Assembly (NCBI GenBank): GCA_028724265.1
Contig: JAQYDG010000004.1
Span: 620,001-684,000, forward strand
Source of the DNA: Actinomycetaceae bacterium
GTDB lineage: Bacteria > Actinomycetota > Actinomycetes > Actinomycetales > Actinomycetaceae
Direction: 5' to 3'
Length of the DNA: 64,000 bases
Made by a program: the position numbers and the translations under genes. Positions 36,956-46,213 of the stretch are shown in pieces (within the stretch, counting starts at the first letter, position 1; every line of letters begins with the position of its first letter). A model generated the notes under the pieces. It was not told the DNA's origin, did not search any database, and was given only the letters and a program-made list of their open reading frames with translations.

Positions 36956-37753
36956 TTAGTCCAATGCGCGATCGAGATGAATATAGCCGCCATCAACAAC
37001 CACCCACTGTGCGGTGGTATGCGAGGCGCGATCCGAGAGGAGGAATGCTGCCGTATCAGCGATTTCGTCGGGGGACGTCATCCGGTGTCCGAGCGGAATA
37101 CGATCCGTGATGACACTCAAGCGCGCCTGCTGGGCGTCCTCGTCACCAAACGTCTTGATCCAGTCGGCGTACAGCGGCGTCCAGGACTCTGCAACGACGA
37201 TAGCGTTCACACGAACTTCATCGTGCACCAACGCCGCCGCCCATTCACGAGTGAGCCCCAAGATTGCGCCCTTCGCGGCCGCATACGCCGAGGTCTTGCC
37301 TTGGCCAGTCAACGCCGTCTTTGACGCAATATTCAGCACCGCCCCCTTCGACTCCTTCAGGTAGGCAACGGCAGCATGAACCGTTTCGTAGTAGTGCGTC
37401 AGGTTTGTGTGCAGGGAGGCCTCAAAATCGCGCCATGACGTCGATTCGAGATCCTTGTTGTCATTCACGCCCGCATTGTTAACGATCCCATCGATATGAC
37501 CATAGGTGGAATAGACCTCGTCGATAATCGGGGCAATCTTATCCGTCTGGGAAAGGTCGAGCAGATAGATATCGTAAGCAGTGGTGATTTTTTCGATGTC
37601 CTCGCGGAACGCTGCCTCCGCCGTCCCCTTGCTGTCACGCGAAATGACGACGACCCGTGCGCCTTCCCGCGCCAGCTGCAACGCAATCGAACGGCCGATA
37701 CCCTTCAGGCCTCCGGTGACGATAAATACTTTATCCTCAAGATGCAGATCCAT
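36956..37753 (-). CDS. L-fucose dehydrogenase (short-chain dehydrogenase)
   Basis: The 265-residue SDR has the nucleotide loop TGGLKGIGRSIAL, NNAGVND, the catalytic Ser in VLNIASKTALTGQ and YAAAKGAILGLTREW with Tyr/Lys. The terminal WVVVDGGYIHLDRALD also fits. An oxidation of L-fucose to the lactone is inferred from adjacent lactonase, dehydratase and aldolase. ACGAGGGAGTTTA before the ATG is a good ribosome site. The leader upstream is strongly purine-rich on the coding strand. Confidence 0.9.
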   Translation of the reverse strand: MDLHLEDKVFIVTGGLKGIGRSIALQLAREGARVVVISRDSKGTAEAAFREDIEKITTAYDIYLLDLSQTDKIAPIIDEVYSTYGHIDGIVNNAGVNDNKDLESTSWRDFEASLHTNLTHYYETVHAAVAYLKESKGAVLNIASKTALTGQGKTSAYAAAKGAILGLTREWAAALVHDEVRVNAIVVAESWTPLYADWIKTFGDEDAQQARLSVITDRIPLGHRMTSPDEIADTAAFLLSDRASHTTAQWVVVDGGYIHLDRALD

Positions 37754-38074
37754 TAAACTCCCTCGTTTCTTCTCTGACTTCCACTTTGGGTTCTTCCCTG
37801 TGTGGGTTCTCTTTTTAGTTTCTTCTTTTGGCTTCTTTTTGTTTGGCTTCTTCTCTGGCTGACGCGGACGACGTGTTCTGTAGCTTCTGCTGCAGCTTCT
37901 GCTTTAGCCGCTGTGTCCGAAAGCCTGACGCGTGCCAACATCTGCGAGCCGCGCGTGTGGGGTGCTGCATCTGCGTACCACACCCCACATCTGCACGTGC
38001 ACCGACACACCGCACCGGCACGCTCCGGCGCATCTGAAGCCCGTTATGCCCGCGTGCGGACCGCCTGGATCGGC
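37754..38074. other. Spacer with purine-rich leader and a 9-bp hairpin
   Basis: No gene is seen. Nearest the SDR start (about 37760-37860) the coding strand is nearly all A and G with repeated AGAAGCC and AAAAAGA. Farther upstream, TGTGGGGTG (37956-37964) and CACCCCACA (37981-37989) form a perfect 9-bp stem with a 16-nt loop. This is in the space after the fuconate dehydratase gene. No U tract follows, so it may be an mRNA stability or partial termination element. Confidence 0.6.
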
Positions 38075-39364
38075 TCAGTGCCCTGGCTGATACAGGTATT
38101 TTTCTGCTTGATCCAGTAGCATCTCTGTTCCGTTTCCCGCGGCTGTGGGCGCAACATAGTTGCCATTCCGAATTTCCGTGGGGTGCACAAAGTACTCGTG
38201 CTGATTGTCTACATATTCAATCATGCGCCCCTCGGTTGTTCCGGATACAGCCACGTAATCGAACATCGCAAAGTGGCACACAGCCTCGCACAGTCCCACA
38301 CCTCCGGCATGCGGACACACCGGTACATTGAACTTCCGCGCCATCAAATATTCCAGCACGAGTTCCTGCGGGCCGGCCACGCGCGTCGCATCAACCTGCA
38401 TAATCCCGAATGCGCGCATCTGCAAGTACTGCTTATACAGCATGCGATTTTGCATCTGTTCGCCCGTCGCAACAGGAATGGGGTTGATGGCTCGTGCAAT
38501 CGTTGCGTGGCCAACAACGTCATCCGGGCTCGTCGGTTCTTCCACCCACGCCAGATCAAAATCGTGGAACCTATTAATCCACTCGATCGCCTGTGGCACA
38601 TCCCAGACTTGGTTGGCATCCACCGCCAGACGCACGTCTGAACCAATTGCGTCACGCGCGAGGGCAAGCCGGCGCAGATCATCGTCAATATTCTGGCCAA
38701 CCTTCAGCTTGATCTGCTTGAAACCTTTGACTTCCGTCTCCTCTTTGGCCAGACGAACCATCTTTTCGTCGGAGTAGCCCAACCATCCTGGCGCAGTTGA
38801 GTACCCGGGATAGCCCTGAGCAAGGAGCGTGGAAATCCGCTCCTGCTGGCCGCGCTTACCGTCCTTGAGAATGTCTATGGCTTCCTGCGGCGTCAAAGCA
38901 TCAGTCAGATAACGGAAGTCCAGGGTATGCACGAGCTCTTCCGGTTCCATCTCGGCTAAGAGCAGCCACAGTGGCTTGTTGGCACGCTTGGCTTTAATAT
39001 CCCAGAGAGCCGAAAGCAGGGCGCCGATCGCCATATGCGCAACACCCTTTTCCGGGCCGAGCCAGCGAAGCTGGGAATCGTGTACGAGCAGATCCCATGC
39101 CACGCGCATATCGTCAAGCAACAACTCCACATTTTTACCGATCAAATTCTGAGCGATCGTATCAATCGCCCGGCACACAATGTCGTTCCCGCGTCCGATC
39201 GTAAACACGAAACCCACGCCTGTAATGCCGTCGTCAGCGTCGGTATGCACCTGCACATACGCTGACGAATAGTCAGGATCCTTGTTCATCGCGTCAGAGC
39301 CCGATAACGTCGATGAGGTGGGGAACCTCAAATCCCATGTAGTGACTGAGCGAATCGTACTCAC
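38075..39364 (-). CDS. L-fuconate dehydratase (enolase superfamily)
   Basis: The 429-residue enzyme of the mandelate racemase/enolase superfamily has the L-fuconate dehydratase hallmarks: HTDADDGITGVGFVFTIGRG, the Lys base in GFKQIKLKVGQ, metal ligands in LAVDANQVWDV, WVEEPTSPDD and VATGEQMQNR, a late His in VPVCPHAGGVGLCEA, and GRMIEYVDNQHEYF. It dehydrates L-fuconate to 2-keto-3-deoxy-L-fuconate. GTG 39364 is chosen since GGGAGGCACAGAC precedes it. A LacI-type palindrome lies 100 bp upstream. It leads the fucose genes downstream. Confidence 0.93.
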   Translation of the reverse strand: MSTIRSVTTWDLRFPTSSTLSGSDAMNKDPDYSSAYVQVHTDADDGITGVGFVFTIGRGNDIVCRAIDTIAQNLIGKNVELLLDDMRVAWDLLVHDSQLRWLGPEKGVAHMAIGALLSALWDIKAKRANKPLWLLLAEMEPEELVHTLDFRYLTDALTPQEAIDILKDGKRGQQERISTLLAQGYPGYSTAPGWLGYSDEKMVRLAKEETEVKGFKQIKLKVGQNIDDDLRRLALARDAIGSDVRLAVDANQVWDVPQAIEWINRFHDFDLAWVEEPTSPDDVVGHATIARAINPIPVATGEQMQNRMLYKQYLQMRAFGIMQVDATRVAGPQELVLEYLMARKFNVPVCPHAGGVGLCEAVCHFAMFDYVAVSGTTEGRMIEYVDNQHEYFVHPTEIRNGNYVAPTAAGNGTEMLLDQAEKYLYQPGH

Positions 39365-39463
39365 GTCTGTGCCTCCCTGATGAGGATCTACATTGCTGCG
39401 ATGCAATCGACAAGCGCTTCACTACGCCTGCAGTGGTTATCCTACGCGGAACAGCCCCAAAAT

Positions 39464-39475
39464 GTTAGCGCTAAC
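39464..39475. promoter_or_regulatory. LacI-family operator palindrome
   Basis: GTTAGCGCTAAC is a perfect 12-bp palindrome with the central CG typical of LacI-family operators. It lies 100 bp upstream of the fuconate dehydratase start, in the 210-bp spacer after lutC. The LacI regulator at 44734-45822 is the obvious candidate to bind here. Confidence 0.7.
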
Positions 39476-39574
39476 TTTTTTGCGATGAGCCCTCGTCACT
39501 CTCGCAGCTTTTTGTGGAGCGCCCCGGCGGTGAGCACTAGTGGGTGCCCACCGCCCAGTGACGACGCGGCAAGA

Positions 39575-40336
39575 CTAGGCGTCTTTCACAATGACGACCC
39601 TTAAATTCCTCGGTCCGTGCACGCCATTGACCCTCACCAATTCAATATCTGACGTCGCCGACGGGCCGGCAATCCATGTTGTTGGACGCTGCGGATTCTC
39701 GCCGAGCACTGCGATCGCCTCCGGCACAAGCTCATAGATATCCTTGGCGCGAAGTACACACACGTGAATATCCGGAACAAGGCTCAAGGCACGCCGGCCT
39801 TGATCAGGCTCTCCGTCCAGCACAATCGTTCCCGTAGAGGCGATACCCAGGCGCGAGGCCGTCACAACGGCATCCGTGCGATTCAACTGATCGTGGCTCA
39901 ACGGTGACGCCGGTTCGTCCACCGTGACCACACGGCTTGTACCATGAGCACCGGCACTCCACTGCTGCGGCAGACCTCGTGGCACAACCACAGTGTGGGC
40001 ATCACCCAAAAGTTCGTCGATGGCGCGCGGAATATCGGGGACGCCGACGAGCCTCACCACAGCGGTGTAGTCCTCCAGCTTTTGCGCCATTTCTGCGACA
40101 ACCGCGTCACTTCCAGGATCCCCTGCGCCACTCATGCGATAGTGACGTGTCGGCGCAGCTGGCATGCCGGTAGGAAATCCATGCTGGATAGACGTGCGCA
40201 ATTTCGCAAAGATGTCCGACTTCGCCTGCTGAGATCGGATCTCCTCCTGCCACGGTTCCGGAAGGCTGTGTTCCTGACGGATACGCGCCTGATGCACATC
40301 TGCATGGCGCATTTTTGCATGGCGATTTTTCCTCAT
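39575..40336 (-). CDS. lutC: Lactate utilisation protein LutC
   Basis: The 253-residue LUD-domain protein is the third part of the LutABC L-lactate oxidase complex. Family segments are PRAIDELLGDAHTVVVPRGL, VVTASRLGIASTGTIVLDG, ALSLVPDIHVCVLRAKDI and TTWIAGPSATSDIELVRVNG close to the end. The ATG overlaps the stop of lutB (TGATG). It is the last gene of the leftward lutA-lutB-lutC operon. Confidence 0.92.
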   Translation of the reverse strand: MRKNRHAKMRHADVHQARIRQEHSLPEPWQEEIRSQQAKSDIFAKLRTSIQHGFPTGMPAAPTRHYRMSGAGDPGSDAVVAEMAQKLEDYTAVVRLVGVPDIPRAIDELLGDAHTVVVPRGLPQQWSAGAHGTSRVVTVDEPASPLSHDQLNRTDAVVTASRLGIASTGTIVLDGEPDQGRRALSLVPDIHVCVLRAKDIYELVPEAIAVLGENPQRPTTWIAGPSATSDIELVRVNGVHGPRNLRVVIVKDA

Positions 40337-42075
40337 CACTGCTCACCCTCTTGCCCAGATACCGCAGATGCCACGGATACCCCAGATGTCGCCACACGAG
40401 ACTGCGTCACATGGCTTCCCTGATCGTTGTGGTTGTGCGCGCTGGCGGTCCGCTGATCTTCGCTTGGGCCGGCACCTTTACCCACTGGGTTTGTGCCCTT
40501 TCCTGTGGAAGCTTCAGGATGAGCTTCCTTACCTTCGCGCTCCCACCACTGCCGGAATGTTTCAGCCGGAGGCGCCGGCACGTCACGGTTTCTTGTCCAC
40601 GCGCTCAACACGGGCAGCGGGAGGAACCCAAAACGCTGCTTCGCACCTGCAAAGGGTCGAGCCATATGCCCCTGATTAATCACCTCGCCGAACAGCTTGC
40701 CGTCTCTCATCACCTTGGAGGCAGCTGCCATGCCGATATCCCAACCGGTAGGAATGGTGTGATGGCCATGGTTGTAATCCGTATAGCGCTTGCGATTGTC
40801 GATGATAATTTCCGGCAGCGGAATCTTCACTGGGCATGCATCGGCACACGCATGGCATATCGAACATGCGAACGGCATTTGCGAATCAGGGTCATTGTGA
40901 TCCCATGCCTGAGCCAACTGGGGCGTCAACGCGATACCCATCGGCCCCGGATAAACCGAACCATAGGCGTGGCCGCTCGTATGCGTATACACCGGGCACG
41001 TATTCATGCACGCGCCGCAACGAATACAGTTCAGCATCTGATGCCCCACCGGATCCGCCAGGACGTCACTGCGTCCGTTGTCCACAAGCACCAGATGGAA
41101 TTCCTGAGGCCCGTCGGACGGCGTCACACCCGTGAAGAAACTCGTGTACGGATTCATGCGTTCTCCCGTCGCTGAACGCGGAAGCAGCTGCGCGAAAACC
41201 TCAGCATCTTGATAGCGAGGCACGATCTTTTCGATCCCCACAACTGAAATAAGAGTCTCCGGCAGCGTCAGACACATCCGCCCGTTCCCCTCAGACTCGA
41301 AAATCGACAGCGTGCCGGACTCCGCGATCATCATATTCGACCCGGAAATTGCTACCTTGGCGTGCAAAAACTTGTCCCGCAAGTGTGCACGTGCGGCCAT
41401 CGTCAGCCGGCGAGGATCGTCATCGAGCTTGCCGGCATCACCCATTCTGGCTTCAAAGATGGCTTTGACCTCGCTGCGGTTCCGGTGAATCGCAGGAACA
41501 ACAATATGGGATGGCATATCGTCAGCAAGCTGCACAATCATCTCGGCAAGGTCAGTTTCCCACGCGCTAATGCCGCGTTCAGCAAGGTACTCGTTCATGT
41601 TGATCTCCTGGGTCACCATGGACTTCACCTTCACAACCTCGTCAACGTGCTTTGACGCCACAATGTTGTAGATAATCTCGTTCGCCTCTGTGGCATCACG
41701 CGCCCAGTGGACGATGCCACCGCGCGCCCTCACATTGCGCTCCATCTGATCGAGCAGTTCGGGCAGATGTGCCATCGTATAGTTCTTGATTTCGCTCGCC
41801 GCCTGACGGAGATCCTCCCAGTCTGGAGTTTCGTCAACACGCATCTGCCGCTTCGCTTTGATCGTGCCCGTTGCATACTTCAGATTTCGCCGCATTTGCG
41901 TGTCCTGGAGCATCGCGTGGGCAGCTTTCGGGAACGGATCGCCCCAGCGTAGCGGGTCTTCCGGCGGGTGAATCCCAGGCGTCCAGCCCACATCCTCTTC
42001 TGGGGATTCCTGTGCTGCGTGACCCGACGCGCCACGATGCCGCAAACCTTCACGATGCTGTAGTACCCTCATCAT
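40336..42075 (-). CDS. lutB: Lactate utilisation iron-sulfur protein LutB
   Basis: The 579-residue protein has an N-terminal LUD-type domain (IVHWARDATEANEIIYNIVA, KVKSMVTQEINMNEYL, KVAISGSNMMIAESGTL) and two 4Fe-4S clusters in CIRCGACMNTCPVY and CSICHACADACPVKI. This matches LutB of the L-lactate to pyruvate complex. The C-terminal 70 residues are Gly, Ser, Pro and His-rich and not conserved-looking. It overlaps lutA by ATGA and lutC by TGATG, so all three are translated together. Confidence 0.94.
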   Translation of the reverse strand: MMRVLQHREGLRHRGASGHAAQESPEEDVGWTPGIHPPEDPLRWGDPFPKAAHAMLQDTQMRRNLKYATGTIKAKRQMRVDETPDWEDLRQAASEIKNYTMAHLPELLDQMERNVRARGGIVHWARDATEANEIIYNIVASKHVDEVVKVKSMVTQEINMNEYLAERGISAWETDLAEMIVQLADDMPSHIVVPAIHRNRSEVKAIFEARMGDAGKLDDDPRRLTMAARAHLRDKFLHAKVAISGSNMMIAESGTLSIFESEGNGRMCLTLPETLISVVGIEKIVPRYQDAEVFAQLLPRSATGERMNPYTSFFTGVTPSDGPQEFHLVLVDNGRSDVLADPVGHQMLNCIRCGACMNTCPVYTHTSGHAYGSVYPGPMGIALTPQLAQAWDHNDPDSQMPFACSICHACADACPVKIPLPEIIIDNRKRYTDYNHGHHTIPTGWDIGMAAASKVMRDGKLFGEVINQGHMARPFAGAKQRFGFLPLPVLSAWTRNRDVPAPPAETFRQWWEREGKEAHPEASTGKGTNPVGKGAGPSEDQRTASAHNHNDQGSHVTQSRVATSGVSVASAVSGQEGEQ

Positions 42076-42857
42076 GCACCTACCTTGACGTCAGTCTGCG
42101 GGGCTGTCCACGGATCATCCTCAGTGGGAGCAAGCACCTCCGCAATGTGCATTGCCCGAACACCGGAACGCAGACGCGAGAGGCCGCCGCCGATATTCAT
42201 CAGGCACGAATAATCGGCTGAGAGCACGATTTCCGCCTTCGTCGCCAGGATATTCGACATTTTGTCGGTCAACATCGAGTAGGACACCTCCGGATTCTTC
42301 AAGCTGAACGTGCCGCCGAAACCGCAGCAGGAGTTCTCCGGCAACTCCGTCAGATCCAAGCCCTTCACATGACTCATCAACCGATAGGGGCGATCGCCTA
42401 GTTTCTCCACTCTCAACGAATGACATGTGGGGTGGTACGTCACAGTGTGGGGGAAATACGCGCCCAGATCGTCGCTGCCATACACGTCAGTGAGGAACGT
42501 ACACAGCTCATACGTTTTGGCGCCGATCGCCTCGATCCGCTCCGCGAGCACCTCGTCACCCCGATCCCTGGCCACCATCGCGCCTTGCGTATGTATCGAG
42601 CCGATGCAGCTGGCTGACGGAGCGACCACAGCTTCCCATTCCCCGTCCAGAACCGGCTCAAACGTGTCCACATAGTTGCGCAATATTGGCATGGCCTCGT
42701 CATAGTATCCAGTGTTAATATGCATCTGACCGCAGCACGCCTGTGTTTGAGGGAAATCGATCTCGTACCCTAGCCTCCGCAACAAGTGAACTGTCGCTTG
42801 GGCAGCCTGCGGAAACATCGCGTCCACAATGCACGTGCTGAATAGTGCAATCTTCAT
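42072..42857 (-). CDS. lutA: Lactate utilisation protein LutA (CCG-domain)
   Basis: The 261-residue protein has two cysteine-rich CCG domains: FPQTQACCGQMHINTGY, with SASCIGSIHTQGA, and VTYHPTCHSLRVEKLGD, followed by PENSCCGFGGTFSLKN. These bind a cluster used in electron transfer, as in glycolate oxidase GlcF and LutA. The ATG at 42857 has a very good ribosome site (AAGGAGGCTACGC). It is the first gene of lutABC and is divergent from the aldehyde dehydrogenase gene, with 259 bp between them. Confidence 0.94.
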   Translation of the reverse strand: MKIALFSTCIVDAMFPQAAQATVHLLRRLGYEIDFPQTQACCGQMHINTGYYDEAMPILRNYVDTFEPVLDGEWEAVVAPSASCIGSIHTQGAMVARDRGDEVLAERIEAIGAKTYELCTFLTDVYGSDDLGAYFPHTVTYHPTCHSLRVEKLGDRPYRLMSHVKGLDLTELPENSCCGFGGTFSLKNPEVSYSMLTDKMSNILATKAEIVLSADYSCLMNIGGGLSRLRSGVRAMHIAEVLAPTEDDPWTAPQTDVKVGA

Positions 42858-43013
42858 GCGTAGCCTCCTTGCTTGCCATCTATTCTGCCAGCTATTCGCC
42901 ACCCACCTCACCGACGAGGCACGGCACACCGATATACCGCATAGCAACGTCCCATAAGAAGAACTGAACCGTATCACACAACCATGTAGAAAACGGTCAT
43001 CTCTATGTGTATG

Positions 43014-43056
43014 TTTGATGACGTCAAATGTTAAAGCTATTATGCACCACATTTGA
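43014..43056. promoter_or_regulatory. Inverted-repeat region between lutA and aldA
   Basis: TTTGATGACGTCAAA (43014-43028) has complementary TTTGA and TCAAA ends. Overlapping it, TCAAATG (43024-43030) pairs with CATTTGA (43050-43056). The repeats lie in the divergent promoter region, 61 to 103 bp before the aldA start, so one regulator could switch both units. The regulator is not known; a GntR or LacI type would fit. Confidence 0.55.
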
Positions 43057-43116
43057 GCATCTTTCGTTCAACCGGCACTGGTGGGTCGGTTGAGCCCGGA
43101 ATCAAAGGAGATATCA

Positions 43117-44553
43117 ATGATTGATGCGAAAAATCTCAAAAACTATATTGCAGGCGAGTTTCGTGATGCTGAGGAACATCTGGATGTCCTCAACCCTGCG
43201 ACCGACGAAGTGATCGCGTCCGTACCACGAGCAACCGAACACGACGCGGACGACGCCATGCAGGCGGCCTGGGATGCGCGCAAAAGCTGGGCGGCTACAC
43301 CCGCGGTTGAACGCGCCGGCTATGTTCACAAATTGGCTGCTGGAGTACGTGAAAACCGTCAGCTGTTTATCGACACTCTCGTTCAGGAACAGTCCAAGAC
43401 CCAGGAGCTTGCAGCGGTCGAGGTGGACTTTGTTGCCGATTATTTCGACTACGTCGCCGAGTGGGGACGCCGCATCGAAGGCGAAGTACTCGAATCGGAC
43501 AATCCGAAAGAACGCATTATGCTGCTGCGCAAGCCCTATGGCGTGGCAGTGGGCGTACTCCCGTGGAATTTCCCCTTCTTCCTGATTGCGCGCAAACTCG
43601 CACCAGCGATGGTCACGGGTAACACCTCCGTCATCAAGCCGAGCTCAGATACGCCGATCAACGCTTTGCTTTTCGCACAAGTTGCACACGAGGTCGGCAT
43701 TCCGAAGGGCGTCTTCAACCTGATCTCCGCCCCGGGAGCGATCGGCAGCTATCTGGCGTCCAGCAGCCTGGCAGGCATCGTCTCCTTCACGGGTTCTGTT
43801 CCGGTGGGATCCAAGATTATGGAGGCAGCCTCCAAGAACACCACCAAGGTCAACCTGGAGCTGGGTGGCAAGGCGCCGGCGATCGTTCTGAACGACGCCA
43901 CCATCGACCTCGCCGTTGACGCAATCTGGAACTCGCGAGTGATCAACTCCGGCCAGGTCTGCAACAACGCCGAACGCGTGTACGTTGAGTCTGGCGTAGC
44001 GGACGAGTTCATTGAGAAGATGGCCGCGAAGATGGCGGCCACCAAGGTGGGCGACCCGTGGAAGGACGCTCATTTGGATATGGGTGCTGAAATCAACACA
44101 GCTGCCGTGGAGCGTTTGAGCGGCATTATGGATCGCGCAAAAGCCTCCGGCGCAACAGTGTTGACCGGCGGTGAAGCGTTCAAGGTTGACGGGCACGGCA
44201 GTTTCTTCCAGCCAACCGTCGTCACCGACATCGCTCAGGATTCCGAACTGGTGCAAAAGGAGACTTTCGGACCGATCCTGCCGATCGTCGTCGTCAAAGA
44301 TTTCGACCAGGCAATCGATTACGCAAATGACTCCGAATATGGCCTGACGAGCTCGCTGTACACCAACGACTTGAACAATGCGATGCGTGGACTGCGCGAG
44401 ATCGACTTCGGAGAAACGTACATCAACCGTCACAACTTCGAGGCGATGCAGGGATTCCACGCCGGCACGCGGCATTCAGGCATCGGCGGCGCAGACGGCA
44501 AGCACGGCCTGTACGAGTACACGCGCACTCAGGTGGCATACATCGAAGGCTAG
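43117..44553 (+). CDS. aldA: Lactaldehyde dehydrogenase (AldA type)
   Basis: The 478-residue NAD-dependent aldehyde dehydrogenase has PWNFPFFLIARKLAPAMVTG, the catalytic Glu in KVNLELGGKAP, the nucleophile Cys in NSGQVCNNAERVYV and QKETFGPILPIVVV. The end NFEAMQGFHAGTRHSGIGG then ADGKHGLYEY nearly repeats E. coli AldA, the lactaldehyde dehydrogenase. The ATG has AAAGGAGATATCA. Together with the aldolase it should oxidise L-lactaldehyde to L-lactate, which LutABC then oxidises. It is divergent from lutA and convergent with the LacI gene. Glycolaldehyde is a possible second substrate. Confidence 0.91.
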   Translation: MIDAKNLKNYIAGEFRDAEEHLDVLNPATDEVIASVPRATEHDADDAMQAAWDARKSWAATPAVERAGYVHKLAAGVRENRQLFIDTLVQEQSKTQELAAVEVDFVADYFDYVAEWGRRIEGEVLESDNPKERIMLLRKPYGVAVGVLPWNFPFFLIARKLAPAMVTGNTSVIKPSSDTPINALLFAQVAHEVGIPKGVFNLISAPGAIGSYLASSSLAGIVSFTGSVPVGSKIMEAASKNTTKVNLELGGKAPAIVLNDATIDLAVDAIWNSRVINSGQVCNNAERVYVESGVADEFIEKMAAKMAATKVGDPWKDAHLDMGAEINTAAVERLSGIMDRAKASGATVLTGGEAFKVDGHGSFFQPTVVTDIAQDSELVQKETFGPILPIVVVKDFDQAIDYANDSEYGLTSSLYTNDLNNAMRGLREIDFGETYINRHNFEAMQGFHAGTRHSGIGGADGKHGLYEYTRTQVAYIEG

Positions 44554-44733
44554 GGCGGAGAACTCGAGAAAGCGGTACTCCCATTTTCTGGGCGAGGCTT
44601 CTACGCTGAAGGCGCTGAGCGCTGAATGCTCGAAGGCGATCCGCGTGCCTTATTCGGAGCTCCTACGCTGTTTATACGCTGGCGTTCGGGATGCGGGGGA
44701 GGTGACGCGGCATGCGAGGTGCGCGGATCGCGC

Positions 44734-45822
44734 TCAACGCGCAGAAAAGAGCGAACTCGATTCACGGATCACGACGTCATTAGGCAGAACAGCCACGCGC
44801 GGATCCTCCCCTTTCAGACGCGACTCAATTTGCCTACTGATCGTAGCTGCGAGGAGTCGGTAGTTTTGACGAACCGTCGTCAACGACGGCGACATATAGG
44901 CGTCGAGAGTCAGATCGTCATAGCCAGCAAGAGCGTAGTCACGCCCTGGGGTCAGCTGTGCCGCATCACGCAGTGCACGACTGACCCCTAACGCCAAAAA
45001 ATCGTTCGCTGCAAAAATTGCATCGAACCCCAGATCCCCTCGACTACCTCCTTCGAGGGGATCTGCACTACCAGCAGCACGACGCTCCGCCGCAAATTTG
45101 CCCGTCGTCGCTGCCTCACCCGCCACCAATGCCTCGCCGGCGCGATAGCCTTCTTCAGCGCTCCAGTTACCCACATCAACGATTCGCTGTTCCAGACCGT
45201 AGCGAGTGCAGAATTCCTGATACGCGTCACGCCGCAGGCGTGCATCCACATCCACAACCCTCGGAGAAATATGCACGATGCGCCGAGCACCCCGATCGTA
45301 GAGGTGGCGGAGCAGCAGCGTCGTGGACTTGTGCTGTTCCAATTCCACGCGGGACACGTCACCAGGCAATTCCTTGTTGATCACAGCGATCACTGGCTGC
45401 GATGCCAGCGGATAGACGCGGCACATTGCTTCCCAATTCTGACCCATCAGCACAATGGCCTGAACATTCGCTGCGGAAAAATAGCCCATCGCCGATGCCA
45501 TCGCACGATCGTCTGACGGGGACACCGCAAGCGAAAGCACGAATACCGATCGGTCACTCTGCATCTGCACAAACTGGGTGTAGGACTGTGCACGCCCAAA
45601 AGAAAGCTCGCCCATCATCAGCACACCGATGGCAGGAGTCGCACCTGCCGCAAGCGCACGAGCAGCCAGATTCGGATGATAATTCAGCTCCCGAATGGCG
45701 GCGTTCACCTTAGCACGCGTAGGCTCCGAAACGGCGCCACGCCCAGTGAGCACGCGGGATACCGTCTGTGCCGAGACTCCCGCGCGCGCAGCCACGTCAG
45801 CGATCACAACATGCTTCGGCAC
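44734..45822 (-). CDS. LacI-family transcriptional regulator
   Basis: The 362-residue LacI/GalR regulator has an N-terminal HTH in VIADVAARAGVSAQTVSRVL with hinge NYHPNLAARALAAG, and a periplasmic-binding-type effector domain (IFAANDFLALGVSRALRDA, YALAGYDDLTLDAYM, LTTVRQNY). It starts at GTG with GGAGGGATTCGC before it. It lies next to aldA and is the best candidate to bind the palindrome at 39464-39475 and so control the fucose/lactaldehyde genes. Regulation of the neighbouring glucokinase is an alternative. Confidence 0.92.
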   Translation of the reverse strand: MPKHVVIADVAARAGVSAQTVSRVLTGRGAVSEPTRAKVNAAIRELNYHPNLAARALAAGATPAIGVLMMGELSFGRAQSYTQFVQMQSDRSVFVLSLAVSPSDDRAMASAMGYFSAANVQAIVLMGQNWEAMCRVYPLASQPVIAVINKELPGDVSRVELEQHKSTTLLLRHLYDRGARRIVHISPRVVDVDARLRRDAYQEFCTRYGLEQRIVDVGNWSAEEGYRAGEALVAGEAATTGKFAAERRAAGSADPLEGGSRGDLGFDAIFAANDFLALGVSRALRDAAQLTPGRDYALAGYDDLTLDAYMSPSLTTVRQNYRLLAATISRQIESRLKGEDPRVAVLPNDVVIRESSSLFSAR

Positions 45823-46213
45823 GCGAATCCCTCCCCTTCTTCACTGGCAGCCCTCCGCCGAAGGCCGCGCGCATCTGCGAACCTCCGTCGTCAAGATGCT
45901 CCAGCCACAACGCGCAACCGTGAAACCGACCAATAAATCAATCGTAACTGGCAGGAGGCGCGCGCGATTCAGCGTATGCGACTCAGCGTATGCGTCCAGC
46001 CTTACAGCGCGCCTCAGGACCGTGAACATTAGCCGTGAACACTATAGCTTGGGGATAAGAGCAAGGGTAAACATGATGCCACCTACACGCTACGATTAAT
46101 TTGAAAAAGTCGGCGGACTACATACCGTCATTCACCTAGGGATCACCACGACACGCCACCGCAGCACCAGAGTGCCGCGAGCGACGAGGATTCACAAGAA
46201 CAGAGGAGCTTCA
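45823..46213. other. Divergent promoter region between LacI and glucokinase genes
   Basis: No gene is supported. It has a tandem direct repeat TCAGCGTATGCG (45969-45980 and 45983-45994, period 14 bp) and an AT-richer stretch from 46040 to 46130 likely to hold the glucokinase promoter. A 62-codon minus frame within it resembles nothing. Confidence 0.45.
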
